Counted from the stretch's first letter, positions 31,980 through 40,592 are shown. The stretch is DNA of 64,000 bases from Nocardioides szechwanensis (GCF_900103935.1 NZ_FNIC01000001.1:38197-102196), one strand, 5' to 3'. Program-made: numbers and translations. Notes: generated by a model from the sequence alone, not told the origin.

Positions 31980-32010
31980 AAGAGACTCCGGAGGAACGAC
32001 GGAGTCTCTT
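31980..32010 (+). promoter_or_regulatory. Third hairpin in the cimA leader
   Basis: AAGAGACTCCG (31980-31990) and CGGAGTCTCTT (32000-32010) form a perfect 11-base stem with a 9-base loop containing GAGGA. It lies after the terminator and 27 bases before the cimA start. It may insulate or modulate translation, for example by presenting a decoy Shine-Dalgarno in the loop. Confidence 0.5.
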
Positions 32011-32037
32011 GAGAAGCTTGAAGATCAAGGACTCCCG

Positions 32038-33633
32038 ATGGACCTGCACGGCGCCTTCCACGTCTACGACACCACCCTTCGCGACGGCGCGCAGCAGGAG
32101 GGTCTCAACCTCTCGGTCGCCGACAAGCTGAGCATTGCCCGCCAGCTCGACGGGCTGGGCGTGGGCTACATCGAGGGCGGCTGGCCGGGCGCCAACCCCA
32201 AGGACACCGAGTTCTTCCGCCGGGCCGCCCAGGAGCTCGACCTGCGCCACGCCAAGCTCGCGGCGTTCGGCGCGACCCGCAAGGCCGGCGTCCGCGCCGC
32301 CGACGACCCGCAGGTCGCGGCGCTGCGCGACAGCGGCGCCGGGGTCGTGACCCTGGTCGCCAAGTCGCACGACCGGCACGTCGAGCTCGCACTGCGCACC
32401 ACGCTCGAGGAGAACCTCGAGATGATCCGCGACACCGTCAGCCACCTCAAGGCCGAGGGTCAGCAGGTCTTCCTCGACGCCGAGCACTTCTTCGACGGCT
32501 ACCGCGCCAACCGCGACTACGCGCTCGAGGTCCTGCGGACGGCGTACGGCGCGGGCGCCGAGGTCATCGCGCTGTGCGACACCAACGGCGGGATGTTGCC
32601 GCCGTGGGTGTCCGACGTGGTCCACGACGTGATCGAGTCGACCGGCGTGCGCGTCGGCATCCACTGCCACAACGACACCGGCTGCGCGGTGGCCAACACG
32701 CTGGCCGCGGTCGACGCCGGGGCCACCCACGTGCAGGGCTGTATCAACGGCTACGGCGAGCGCACCGGCAACGCCGACCTGATCTCGGTGGTCGCCAACC
32801 TCGAGCTCAAGCTGGACCGCGAGGTGCTGCCCGCCGGGCTGCTCAAGGAGTCGACCCGGATCGCGCACGCCGTCGCGGAGGTCACCAACTTCCCGCCCGC
32901 GTCTCGTCAGCCGTACGTCGGCACCTCGGCGTTCGCCCACAAGGCCGGGCTGCACGCCAGCGCGATCAAGGTCGACCCCAACCTCTACCAGCACATGGAC
33001 CCGGTCGGCGTCGGCAACGACATGCGGCTGCTGATCTCCGACATGGCCGGCCGCGCCTCGATCGAGCTCAAGGGCAAGGAGCTCGGCTTCGACCTGTCCG
33101 GCGACCGCGAGCTGGTCGGCCGGGTCACGGCACGCGTGAAGGAGCTGGAGCAGCGCGGCTACACCTTCGAGGCCGCGGACGCCTCGTTCGAGCTGCTGCT
33201 GGTCGAGGAGGCCGAGGGCACGCGGCCGTCGTACTTCGAGGTCGAGTCGTGGCGGGTCATCACCGAGACGCTCACCCACGCGCAGGCGGGGGAGGAGGCG
33301 GTCTCGGAGGCCACTGTGAAGCTGAAGGCCGCCGACGTGCGCTACGTCGTGACCGGCGAGGGCAACGGCCCGGTCAACGCACTGGACTCGGCGCTGCGCA
33401 CGGCGATCGTGCAGGCGTTCCCGGAGGTCGCGAAGTTCGAGCTGATCGACTACAAGGTGCGCATCCTCGACCAGGGGCACGGCACCGACGCGATCACCCG
33501 GGTGCTGATCGAGACCACCGACGGCGAGTCGTCGTGGGTGACGGTCGGCGTCGGGCACAACGTCATCGAGGCGTCGTGGGGCGCCCTGGTCGACGGGCTG
33601 ACCTACGGGCTACGGCGCCACCACGTCGACTGA
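32038..33633 (+). CDS. cimA: (R)-Citramalate synthase
   Basis: 531 residues from ATG 32038, which has AAGGA six bases upstream; the in-frame GTG 31972 would start within the terminator T-run. CimA condenses pyruvate and acetyl-CoA to citramalate, entering isoleucine synthesis without threonine. The protein has the LeuA-like TIM barrel: YDTTLRDGAQQEG at residues 10-22, the metal-binding HCHNDTG, and the family-specific GYGERTGNADLISV. A C-terminal LeuA allosteric domain covers ~400-531. It is the CimA rather than isopropylmalate synthase subgroup (DGAQQEGLNLSVADKLSIA). The leader peptide and attenuator upstream indicate control by isoleucine supply. Its end overlaps the convergent TetR gene by 24 bases. 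Confidence 0.93.
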   Translation: MDLHGAFHVYDTTLRDGAQQEGLNLSVADKLSIARQLDGLGVGYIEGGWPGANPKDTEFFRRAAQELDLRHAKLAAFGATRKAGVRAADDPQVAALRDSGAGVVTLVAKSHDRHVELALRTTLEENLEMIRDTVSHLKAEGQQVFLDAEHFFDGYRANRDYALEVLRTAYGAGAEVIALCDTNGGMLPPWVSDVVHDVIESTGVRVGIHCHNDTGCAVANTLAAVDAGATHVQGCINGYGERTGNADLISVVANLELKLDREVLPAGLLKESTRIAHAVAEVTNFPPASRQPYVGTSAFAHKAGLHASAIKVDPNLYQHMDPVGVGNDMRLLISDMAGRASIELKGKELGFDLSGDRELVGRVTARVKELEQRGYTFEAADASFELLLVEEAEGTRPSYFEVESWRVITETLTHAQAGEEAVSEATVKLKAADVRYVVTGEGNGPVNALDSALRTAIVQAFPEVAKFELIDYKVRILDQGHGTDAITRVLIETTDGESSWVTVGVGHNVIEASWGALVDGLTYGLRRHHVD

Positions 33634-34239
33634 GTCGGGCGGGTCGGCGGTGACCACCCGTCGTACGAGGTCGTCCCAGCCGCGGCGGATCCGGTCCAGC
33701 GGCAGCTGCTCGATGTGGGTCTGCTGCTGGAGGATGACCTGCTCCAGGGGCGCGAGCAGCGCGGTGGTCAGGATCGGGATGTCGCCGCACACGCCGATCT
33801 CGTTGAGCAGGTAGCGCACGTGCATCGCCGCGAACGACACGGCGGCGAACGCCCTCGCGCCGGAGTGGCCGGCGGCCTGGATCAGGTCGCCGTGCAGCAG
33901 GTTGGTCTCCATGCGGGAGTGGCCGAACGCCAGCAGGCGCTCGAGCGGCGGGGCGCCGGGCCCGAGCGGCGGGGGACCGGACAGGACGGAGGCCTGCCAC
34001 GCCGTCTCGGAATGGTTGAGCAGGGCGGCCATCAGGCCCTCGCGGCTCTCGAAGCGGCGGTAGACGGTCCCCTTGCCCACGCCGGCGCGGGCGGCGACGG
34101 CGTCCATCGTCACGGCCTCCACCCCGCAGCGGCTGACCAGCTCCTGGGCCGCGGCGAGCAGCGCCTCGCGGTTGCGGGCCGCGTCGCTGCGCTCGACGGG
34201 AGCGCCGTCGAGGAGCGGCAGCAGTCGGAGCCCGTCCAT
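33610..34239 (-). CDS. TetR-family transcriptional regulator
   Basis: 209 residues from ATG 34239. After ~20 residues comes the TetR DNA-binding domain: ARNREALLAAAQELVSRCGVEAVTMDAVAARAGVGKGTVYRRFESREGLMAALL. The ligand domain has a helical C-terminus without a recognisable subfamily. It is divergent from an FMN reductase gene across a 74-base region containing the inverted repeat CGGAC-CACA-GTCCG, a typical TetR operator. It probably represses both itself and the reductase. Its last 24 bases overlap the end of cimA on the other strand. Confidence 0.9.
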   Translation of the reverse strand: MDGLRLLPLLDGAPVERSDAARNREALLAAAQELVSRCGVEAVTMDAVAARAGVGKGTVYRRFESREGLMAALLNHSETAWQASVLSGPPPLGPGAPPLERLLAFGHSRMETNLLHGDLIQAAGHSGARAFAAVSFAAMHVRYLLNEIGVCGDIPILTTALLAPLEQVILQQQTHIEQLPLDRIRRGWDDLVRRVVTADPPDSVDVVAP

Positions 34240-34288
34240 GCCCGAACTCTAGGGCGAAGGAAAACCTCGCGCCTCCGGGAATAGAAAG

Positions 34289-34302
34289 CGGACCACAGTC
34301 CG
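34289..34302. promoter_or_regulatory. Candidate TetR operator
   Basis: CGGAC-CACA-GTCCG is a perfect inverted repeat with weaker symmetry extending outward (AAG / TTT). It sits 12 bases before the reductase ATG and 50 bases from the regulator ATG, covering the divergent promoter region. Confidence 0.65.
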
Positions 34303-34313
34303 TTTAGTCCAGC

Positions 34314-34862
34314 ATGACTCAGACACCCACCCGCATCGTGGCCCTCGTCGGCAGCCTCCGCGCCGACTCCCTGAACCGTCGCATCGCCGAGGCGCTGCGT
34401 GACCAGGCTCCCGAGGGAGTCGTCGTCGAGATCGCCTCCGGGCTGGCCGACCTGCCGTTCTACAACGAGGACGTCGACGCGACCCAGACGCCCGCCGCCG
34501 CGGCTGCGCTGCGTGAGCTCGTCGCCGGCGCGGACGCGGTGCTCGCGGTGACGCCGGAGTACAACGGCACCATGCCGGCCGTGCTCAACAACGCCATCGA
34601 CTGGCTCTCGCGGCCCTACGGTGCGGCCGCCCTCTCCGGCAAGCCGTTCGGTGTCGTCGGCGCCACCCCCACGCCGTACGGCGGCAAGTGGGCGCACGAG
34701 GACGCCGTCCGGTCCTTCGGTGTCGCCGGCGCGGTCGTCGTCGACGGTGCCGTGCACTCGCAGTCGGCCATCGACGTCAACGTGCTCGAGGACGCCGACA
34801 TCCTCGGTCGCCTCCAGGCGGTCGTCGAGTCGCTCGCGGCCTTCCAGCCCACCGCTGCCTGA
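34314..34862 (+). CDS. NADPH-dependent FMN reductase
   Basis: 182 residues. Flavodoxin-like fold of the NADPH-dependent FMN reductase family (PF03358): ALVGSLRADSLNRRIAEAL at residues ~9-27 for FMN phosphate binding, then the conserved TPEYNGTMPAVLNNAIDWLSRP and a KPFGVVGATPTPYGG turn. Such enzymes reduce flavin, quinones or chromate-type electrophiles. The divergent TetR regulator and operator suggest induction by an electrophilic or redox-cycling compound. Confidence 0.9.
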   Translation: MTQTPTRIVALVGSLRADSLNRRIAEALRDQAPEGVVVEIASGLADLPFYNEDVDATQTPAAAAALRELVAGADAVLAVTPEYNGTMPAVLNNAIDWLSRPYGAAALSGKPFGVVGATPTPYGGKWAHEDAVRSFGVAGAVVVDGAVHSQSAIDVNVLEDADILGRLQAVVESLAAFQPTAA

Positions 34863-34870
34863 CCCTTCGA

Positions 34871-36634
34871 CTAGTGCGGTGCCCCCTCGGGGGGCCTGCC
34901 GTGCCGGGCGGCGTACTCCGCGGAGTACGCCGCCACGGCCGTCGGCAGCGTGGGGTAGATCCGCTCCGGACCGATCCGCTCGCTCAGCCCGTAGCGGTCG
35001 AGGTCCACGCGTAGGTCCTGCTTGACCCGGGTGAGCGCGAGCGTCGTACCGGACGACGCGAGCTCCTCGCGCAGGTCCTCGAGCGCGTCGAGCGCGGTCA
35101 GGTCGACCTCCACGTTGGCCTCCATGTTGACCAGCAGCCAGGCGACCGGCTCGTGGGTCGCCCGCTCGGCGTCGGTGACGGCGGCCAGCGCCCGGTGCCG
35201 GAAGTCCTCCGCGTTGGCGAAGAACAGCGGTGAGTCGTAGCGGTAGACGACGAGCCCCTGCACCGTCGTGGCGACGGGGTAGTCGTCGACGTCGTGCATG
35301 CCCGGCAGGTCGGGCACGTAGCCGAGGATGCCGTCGTGCCCGCGTGCCACCCGGCGCAGCAGGTCGAGGATCGAGAGGCCGATGGCGAGCCCGATACCGG
35401 GCAGGATGCCCAGCGTCAGTACGCCGGCGGTCGTGGTCGCGGTGAGCACCAGCTCGCTGCGCCGGAACCGCGCGATCCGCCGGACCTCGGCCACGTCGAC
35501 CAGCCGGATGGCGGCGTAGGCCACCACCCCGGCCAGGGCGGCGTTGGGGAAGGTGGACAGCACCGGCGCCAGCGCCACCATCACCACGAGCACCGTCGCC
35601 AGCGCCACGAGCGAGTGCAGCTGGGTCTTGACGCCGAGGGTGTCGCCGATGACGGTCCGGCTACCACTGCTGCTGACCGGGAAGCCCTGGGTCAGGCCGA
35701 CGGCGATGTTGGCCGCGCCCAGGGCGAGCAGCTCCTGGTCGGCGTCGACGTGCTCGTGGTGGCGGGCCGCGAACGCGCGCGCGGTCAGCACGTTGTCGGT
35801 GTAGCCGACGACCGCGATGCCGAACGCGGGCAGTGCCAGCTCGAGCATCACGTCGAGGGGTACGTCGGGCAGGCCGGGCGTCGGCAGCCCGCGCGGGATG
35901 TCGCTGACGGTGGAGACCCCCCGGGCCTCGAGGTCGGCCAGCCAGGTGACCGCGGCCGCGAGCAGCATGGCCACCATCGGGCTGGGCCAGCTCGGCCGGA
36001 ACCGCTGCGCGACCAGCAGCCCGAGGGTGACGGCCAGCGCCATCGTGATCGTCGGGCCGTGGACGTCGGGCAGGTGCCGGGCGGCGTAGGCGACCTGCTC
36101 CAGCGGGTCGTCGGCCTCGATGGTGAGCCCCGTGAGCTTGCCGAGCTGGCCCGCGATCATGAGCACGGCGATCCCCGCCATGTAGCCGATCAGCACCGGT
36201 CGCGACAGCAGGTCGGCCACGAACCCGAGCCGGACCAGGCGACCGACCAGGCACATCAGGCCGACCAGCACCGCCAGCATCGCCGCGGCGGCGGCGTACC
36301 GATCCGGGTCGCCCGCGGTGACCGCGCCGACGGCTGCGGCGCTCATCAGCGCGGTCGTCGACTCCGGACCGACCGACAGCCGCCGCGACGACCCGAGGAG
36401 CGTGTAGACGAGCAGCGGCGCGAGCGCGGCCCACAACCCCGCGACCGGCGCCAGCCCCGCGACCGCGGCGTACGCCATCACCTGCGGCACGAGGTACGCC
36501 GCCACGGTGACGCCGCCGAGCAGGTCACCGCGCAGCCACGTGCGGTCGTAGTGGCGCAGCACCGCGAGCCCGGGCAGTAGTGGGCCGGGCGCCGAGCGGT
36601 TGCGGGTGAGCTGGTGGGCCACGTGGCCAGTCAA
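34871..36634 (-). CDS. SulP-family anion transporter with STAS domain
   Basis: Up to 587 residues; the start is uncertain (TTG 36634 or GTG 36622, neither with a clear ribosome-binding site). About 12 membrane helices carry the SulP motifs GGVTVAAYLVPQVMAYAAVAGLAPVAGLWAA and VGPESTTALM. A cytoplasmic STAS domain covers ~450-560, with VVYRYDSPLFFANAEDFRHRAL and LTALDALEDLREEL. The family moves sulfate, bicarbonate or dicarboxylates by proton or sodium symport; the substrate cannot be assigned here. No sulfate-assimilation or carbonic-anhydrase gene is nearby. Confidence 0.92.
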   Translation of the reverse strand: MTGHVAHQLTRNRSAPGPLLPGLAVLRHYDRTWLRGDLLGGVTVAAYLVPQVMAYAAVAGLAPVAGLWAALAPLLVYTLLGSSRRLSVGPESTTALMSAAAVGAVTAGDPDRYAAAAAMLAVLVGLMCLVGRLVRLGFVADLLSRPVLIGYMAGIAVLMIAGQLGKLTGLTIEADDPLEQVAYAARHLPDVHGPTITMALAVTLGLLVAQRFRPSWPSPMVAMLLAAAVTWLADLEARGVSTVSDIPRGLPTPGLPDVPLDVMLELALPAFGIAVVGYTDNVLTARAFAARHHEHVDADQELLALGAANIAVGLTQGFPVSSSGSRTVIGDTLGVKTQLHSLVALATVLVVMVALAPVLSTFPNAALAGVVAYAAIRLVDVAEVRRIARFRRSELVLTATTTAGVLTLGILPGIGLAIGLSILDLLRRVARGHDGILGYVPDLPGMHDVDDYPVATTVQGLVVYRYDSPLFFANAEDFRHRALAAVTDAERATHEPVAWLLVNMEANVEVDLTALDALEDLREELASSGTTLALTRVKQDLRVDLDRYGLSERIGPERIYPTLPTAVAAYSAEYAARHGRPPEGAPH

Positions 36635-36662
36635 CCGCGTCGATGACCACTAACGTCGTGGC

Positions 36663-38054
36663 ATGGCCGAACTGCACGACCTGACCGCGCTCGAGCAGGG
36701 CGCACTCGTGCGCGCGGGGGAGGTCTCCGCCCTCGAGCTGACCGAGCACTACCTCGACCGGGCCGCACGGCTGGACGACGTCGGCGCGTTCGTCACGCTG
36801 ACGCCGGACCTGGCCCGCGAGCGCGCGCGGTCGCTGCCGCCCGGCGACGGCCCGCTGCACGGCGTGCCGACGGCGATCAAGGACCTCAACCTCACCGCCG
36901 GCGTGCGCACGACCTTCGGCTCGGCGGCGTTCGCCGAGTTCGTGCCGGACGTCTCCGACGGCGTGACGCTGTCGATCGAGGCCGCGGGCCTGGTGAGCAT
37001 CGGCAAGACCAGCACGCCGGAGTTCGGCTCGCCCTGCTACACCGAGCCCGAGGGCCGACCGCCCGCGGTGACCCCGTGGGACCGCACCCGGATGGCCGGC
37101 GGCTCCTCCGGCGGCGCGGCCGCGGCCGTGGCGGCCGGGCTCGTCCCGGTGGCGCAGGGCTCCGACGGAGGTGGCTCGATCCGGATCCCCGCGTCGTGCT
37201 GCGGTCTGGTCGGGCTCAAGCCCTCGCGCGGCCGGATCTCCGGCTTCCCGATGTACGGCGACCCGGTCGGGCTGGCGACCTCCGGCTCGATCGCGCGCAC
37301 GGTGCGCGACGCGGCGGCCCTGCTCGACGTGCTCGCCGGGCGGCGTCCTGGTGACCCCTCGTGGGCCCCACCTCCGTCCTCGACCTTCCTGAGTGCCTGC
37401 GACCGCGACCCGGGGCGCCTCCGGGTCGCTCGCTTCATCACACCAGTGATCGCCGACATCGCGGTCGACCCCGAGTGCGTGCAGGCCTACGACGACGCCT
37501 CGCGGCTGCTGGAGTCGCTCGGCCACGAGGTCGTCGACGTACCCGTCCCGCTGCCGCGCGACTCGGTGCCGCTCTTCGAGACCTGCTGGGCGGTCCTGAC
37601 CGCGCTCTCCGTCGTGCCGCCCGAGCAGGAGCCGCTGCTGCGGCCGCTGACCCGCTGGCTGAGCGCCCGCGGCAACGCCGTCAGCGGACCGGAGTTCGGG
37701 CTGGCGATCGGCGCGATCCGCCGCCTCGCCGCCCAGGCGCTGACCGCGCTGGCGCCGTACGACGCGGTGCTGACGCCGACGCTAGCGACGCCGCCGCTGC
37801 CGGTAGGTGCCCTGCGCAACGACGACGAGCCGGAGGCCGACTTCGAGGCGCAGAAGGCCTTCACGCCCTGGACCTCCGCGTGGAACGTCACCGGCATGCC
37901 CGCCGTGTCCCTGCCGCTGCACTGGACGGCGGAGGGGCTGCCGGTCGGTGTCATGCTCGCGGCCCGGCCGGCGGAGGAGGAGCTGCTGCTGTCGCTCTCC
38001 GCGCAGGTCGAGGCGGCGGCGCCGTGGTCCCATCGCAGGCCGCCGCGGTGGTGA
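36663..38054 (+). CDS. Amidase-signature family hydrolase
   Basis: 463 residues. The amidase-signature catalytic triad is visible: the Lys in PTAIKDLNL (about residue 70), the cis-Ser region GGSSGGAAAAVAAGLVPVAQGSDGGGSIRIPAS, with the nucleophile Ser in its last part. The C-terminus has TPWTSAWNVTGMPAVSLPLHWTAEGLPVGVML. It resembles the AtzF/6-aminohexanoate-cyclic-dimer-hydrolase-like amidases used for small amides, and not GatA, which would lie with gatC and gatB. It is followed at once by the AAC(2')-like gene (8 bases), so they are probably cotranscribed. Confidence 0.9.
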   Translation: MAELHDLTALEQGALVRAGEVSALELTEHYLDRAARLDDVGAFVTLTPDLARERARSLPPGDGPLHGVPTAIKDLNLTAGVRTTFGSAAFAEFVPDVSDGVTLSIEAAGLVSIGKTSTPEFGSPCYTEPEGRPPAVTPWDRTRMAGGSSGGAAAAVAAGLVPVAQGSDGGGSIRIPASCCGLVGLKPSRGRISGFPMYGDPVGLATSGSIARTVRDAAALLDVLAGRRPGDPSWAPPPSSTFLSACDRDPGRLRVARFITPVIADIAVDPECVQAYDDASRLLESLGHEVVDVPVPLPRDSVPLFETCWAVLTALSVVPPEQEPLLRPLTRWLSARGNAVSGPEFGLAIGAIRRLAAQALTALAPYDAVLTPTLATPPLPVGALRNDDEPEADFEAQKAFTPWTSAWNVTGMPAVSLPLHWTAEGLPVGVMLAARPAEEELLLSLSAQVEAAAPWSHRRPPRW

Positions 38055-38061
38055 CGCGGTG

Positions 38062-38586
38062 GTGACCAGTCTGGTGATGTGCCACACCGCCGAGATGACG
38101 CCTGAGGAGCTCGGGGCCGTGCGGGCGCTGATGGACTCCGCGTTCGGCGACTTCACCGACCACGACTGGGACCACGCGCTCGGCGGCCAGCACGCGCTGG
38201 TCATCGACGACGGCGAGGTGGTCGCCCACGGCGCCCTGGTGATGCGCCGGTTGCTCCACGCGGGCCGCTCGCTGCGCTGCGGTTACGTCGAGTCGGTGGC
38301 GACCACGCCCGCGCGCACGAGGGAGGGGCACGCCGCCACCGTGATGGCCGCGCTCGAGAGCCTCGCCCCGGCGTACGACGTGCTGGCGCTGTCGGCGACC
38401 GAGGCGGGCGTGGTGCTCTACGAGGCGCGCGGCTGGCACCCGTGGCGCGGCCCGACGTCGGTGCTCGCCCCGACTGGCATCGAGCCGACCCCCGACGACG
38501 ACGGGTCGGTCTACGTGCTCGGTGGCGCCGGGCTCGACCTCGACGCCGAGCTCATCTGCGACTGGCGCAGCGGCGACGTCTGGTAG
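38062..38586 (+). CDS. aac(2')-I: Aminoglycoside 2'-N-acetyltransferase, AAC(2')-I family
   Basis: 174 residues from GTG 38062 (ATG 38077 is an alternative). The sequence follows mycobacterial AAC(2')-Ic closely along its length: GDFTDHDWDHALGGQHALV, then LRCGYVESVAT for acetyl-CoA binding, LYEARGWHPWRGPTSVLAPTG, and the C-terminus ELICDWRSGDVW. These GNAT enzymes acetylate the 2'-amine of gentamicin-type aminoglycosides and are chromosomal in mycobacteria, where the natural substrate is uncertain. Its position just after an amidase gene, with no resistance element nearby, suggests an intrinsic chromosomal copy. Confidence 0.9.
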   Translation: MTSLVMCHTAEMTPEELGAVRALMDSAFGDFTDHDWDHALGGQHALVIDDGEVVAHGALVMRRLLHAGRSLRCGYVESVATTPARTREGHAATVMAALESLAPAYDVLALSATEAGVVLYEARGWHPWRGPTSVLAPTGIEPTPDDDGSVYVLGGAGLDLDAELICDWRSGDVW

Positions 38587-38603
38587 CCGGGTGTTCGGCA
38601 CGA

Positions 38604-38650
38604 GACGTCATACGGACGGGAGCAGGCGCTTCCACCGTACGTATGACGTC
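38604..38650. terminator. Inverted repeat between convergent aac(2') and bioN genes
   Basis: GACGTCATACG (38604-38614) and CGTATGACGTC (38640-38650) are perfect 11-base arms around a 25-base loop. The element fills the 69-base gap between two convergent genes. It most likely acts as a bidirectional terminator, although the loop is large and no T-run is present. Confidence 0.5.
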
Positions 38651-38655
38651 CAGGC

Positions 38656-39270
38656 TCAGTCGTCGCCGATGCCGCGCGCGTGCAGCGCGTCGCCGGTCTC
38701 GTGGGCGCGGGCGACCACCCGGATCACGAACGGCGTGAGGTAGGCGCGCGGGTGCCTGCCCAGGCCGCGGGCGCGGGCCGCGTCGCGGGTCTCGAGGGCC
38801 AGTGCCACCGTGCCGGGCAGCGACTGGATCGCGAGCGCGAACGTCAGCGCCACCCGCTCGGGGTCGACCCCCACGTGGCGCAGCGGCCGCACCCAGCGGA
38901 TCAGGGCATCGAGCATCGCGTTGACCGGTGTGGTGGCGGAGACCACGATGGCGGCGAGCGCCAGCGCGACCAGGTCGACCAGGGTCTCGATGGCCTTGTC
39001 GCGGCCGTACCACCACCACTGGAGCGCGGCGACGAACACCGCGAAGAGCAGGACGACGCGGGCGGCGCGGGCCAGCACCCCGAGGCGGACCCGGGCCAGC
39101 AGCGCCAACCCGAGCGCCACGGCGAGGAAGACCCAGGAGGCGCGCACGTCGCGGACCAGGACGACGGTCAGGCTGAACGCGCCGAGTCCGAGCACCTTCA
39201 CGCCCACCGGAAGCCGGTGCAGCAGGGTCTCGCCCGGTTGGTAGACGCCGACCAGGATCGAGCTGCTCAT
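38656..39270 (-). CDS. bioN: Biotin ECF transporter T component
   Basis: 204 residues from ATG 39270, overlapping the bioM stop (ATGA). The membrane protein belongs to the CbiQ/EcfT family: LHRLPVGVKVLGLGAFSLTVVLV, four to five helices, and the two ATPase-contacting Ala-Arg-Gly motifs RDAARARGLGRHP and ALHARGIGDD. It couples the ATPase BioM to the biotin-binding BioY. bioY-bioM-bioN is a single operon downstream of a BioQ-type box. Confidence 0.93.
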   Translation of the reverse strand: MSSSILVGVYQPGETLLHRLPVGVKVLGLGAFSLTVVLVRDVRASWVFLAVALGLALLARVRLGVLARAARVVLLFAVFVAALQWWWYGRDKAIETLVDLVALALAAIVVSATTPVNAMLDALIRWVRPLRHVGVDPERVALTFALAIQSLPGTVALALETRDAARARGLGRHPRAYLTPFVIRVVARAHETGDALHARGIGDD

Positions 39271-39962
39271 GTCGCGACCGACGTGACGTAGTGCTCGACG
39301 GCCGCCTCCGCCGCGCCGTCGAAGACCACTTGGGCCTCGTCGACGACCAGCACCCGGTCGCAGCGCCGAGCCAGGTCGAGGTCGTGGGTGACCAGGACCA
39401 GCTGCTGCTCCAGCCCGAACAGCAGCTCGGCCACGCGTCGGGTGTTGGCGAGGTCGAGCAGGGTCGTGGGCTCGTCGGCGACCAGCACCGTCGGCTCGGT
39501 GGCGAGTACGCCGGCCAGCGCGAGCAGCTGCTTCTGGCCGCCCGAGAGGGCGTGCACGCTGACGTGCGCGTGGTCGGCCAGGCCGAAGCGCTCCAGTACC
39601 GCCAGGGCGAGCTCGCGCCGCCGGTCGGCGTTGCGCTCCTTCTTGCGCAGCGACAGCTCGACGTCCTCCACGCAGGTCGGCATGACCAGCTGTGCGGCCG
39701 GGTCGGTGAACGCGAACGCGACCGTCCGCCGTACGGCGGAGCCCTGGCGCGCGACGTCCATCCCGTCGACCAGCACCCGCCCCGAGGTGGGGGAGACCAG
39801 GCCGTTGAGCAGCCGCGCCAGCGTCGACTTGCCGGACCCGTTGGCGCCGATGACACCGACCCGGCGCTCGGTCAGGGTGAGCGTCGTGGGGGCGAGGATG
39901 ACGCGCTCGCCGTCGGGGACGTCGACCGCGACGGTCGCGCCGTCGAGCTCGATCGTCGCCAT
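39267..39962 (-). CDS. bioM: Biotin ECF transporter ATPase
   Basis: 231 residues. ABC ATPase of the energy-coupling-factor type: Walker A GANGSGKST (residues ~39-47), AFAFTDPAAQLVMPTCVEDVELSL with the characteristic Q-loop region of ECF ATPases, signature LSGGQKQLLALAG, Walker B VLVADEPTTLLD, and H-loop VTHDLD. A single ATPase gene implies a homodimer, as in the BioMNY system. It starts 9 bases after bioY and overlaps bioN. Confidence 0.95.
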   Translation of the reverse strand: MATIELDGATVAVDVPDGERVILAPTTLTLTERRVGVIGANGSGKSTLARLLNGLVSPTSGRVLVDGMDVARQGSAVRRTVAFAFTDPAAQLVMPTCVEDVELSLRKKERNADRRRELALAVLERFGLADHAHVSVHALSGGQKQLLALAGVLATEPTVLVADEPTTLLDLANTRRVAELLFGLEQQLVLVTHDLDLARRCDRVLVVDEAQVVFDGAAEAAVEHYVTSVAT

Positions 39963-39971
39963 GCGCGGAGA

Positions 39972-40592
39972 CTAGCGGCGCGGATGCAGGAGCTGCGGGA
40001 ACGCCCGGTGCACCTCGGCGGCGATCAGCGCGACCAGGGTGGTCTTGACGACGTCGCCCAGCCAGAACGGCGTGTCGTAGCCGACCGCGTCGGACCACGA
40101 GACGTCGAAGAACAGCTTCATCCCGGCGATGCCCATCGGGTGGATCACCAGCACGCTGCCCACGAGCGAGCACAGGAAGACGAAGACGGCGCGGGTCTTG
40201 CGCTCGCGGCCGGCGACGTACTTGACGAGGAACCCGGCCAGGGCGGCGGCCAGCGGGAAGGACCACAGGTAGCCCGCGCTCGCGCCGGTGAAGACGCCCA
40301 GGCCCGAGGAGTGCTCGGCGAAGACGGGCAGGCCGATGGCGCCGAGGCCGAGGTAGAGGGCGGCCGCGAGGAAGCCGCGCACCGGCCCGAGCAGGCAGCC
40401 GCCGAGCATGATCGCGAACGTCTGGAGCGTGATCGGCACTCCGGAGCCACCGACCGGGATCGCGCCGACGTAGGCGACCGCGGAGGTGAGCGCTGCGAAG
40501 GCCGCGATCAGCGCCAGGTCGGTCGTGCTGAAGCGCGCGCGGCGCTCGTCCTGCTGCTCGTCCTGCTGGGCGGGGGTCTCGCTCATGGTCAT
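39972..40592 (-). CDS. bioY: Biotin transporter substrate-binding subunit BioY
   Basis: 206 residues from ATG 40592, which has AAGGA six bases upstream; ATG 40586 is an alternative. Six helices with the BioY motifs VGGSGVPITLQTFAIMLGGCLLGPVRGFLAAALYLGLGAIGLPVFA (across ~45-90) and GASAGYLWSFPLAAALAGFL. BioY binds biotin with high affinity in the membrane. It is the first gene of the bioY-M-N operon, and a BioQ-type operator lies 35 bases upstream, so uptake is repressed when biotin is plentiful. Confidence 0.95.
   Translation of the reverse strand: MTMSETPAQQDEQQDERRARFSTTDLALIAAFAALTSAVAYVGAIPVGGSGVPITLQTFAIMLGGCLLGPVRGFLAAALYLGLGAIGLPVFAEHSSGLGVFTGASAGYLWSFPLAAALAGFLVKYVAGRERKTRAVFVFLCSLVGSVLVIHPMGIAGMKLFFDVSWSDAVGYDTPFWLGDVVKTTLVALIAAEVHRAFPQLLHPRR

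Noticed and set aside
31820..32037. T-box or other riboswitch before cimA
   Set aside because: No T-box sequence (TGGNACC-like) or specifier loop is present; the leader peptide plus terminator explains the region better.
36663..38054. Amidase as GatA of the Glu-tRNA amidotransferase
   Set aside because: No gatC or gatB neighbours, and the C-terminal part resembles small-amide hydrolases.
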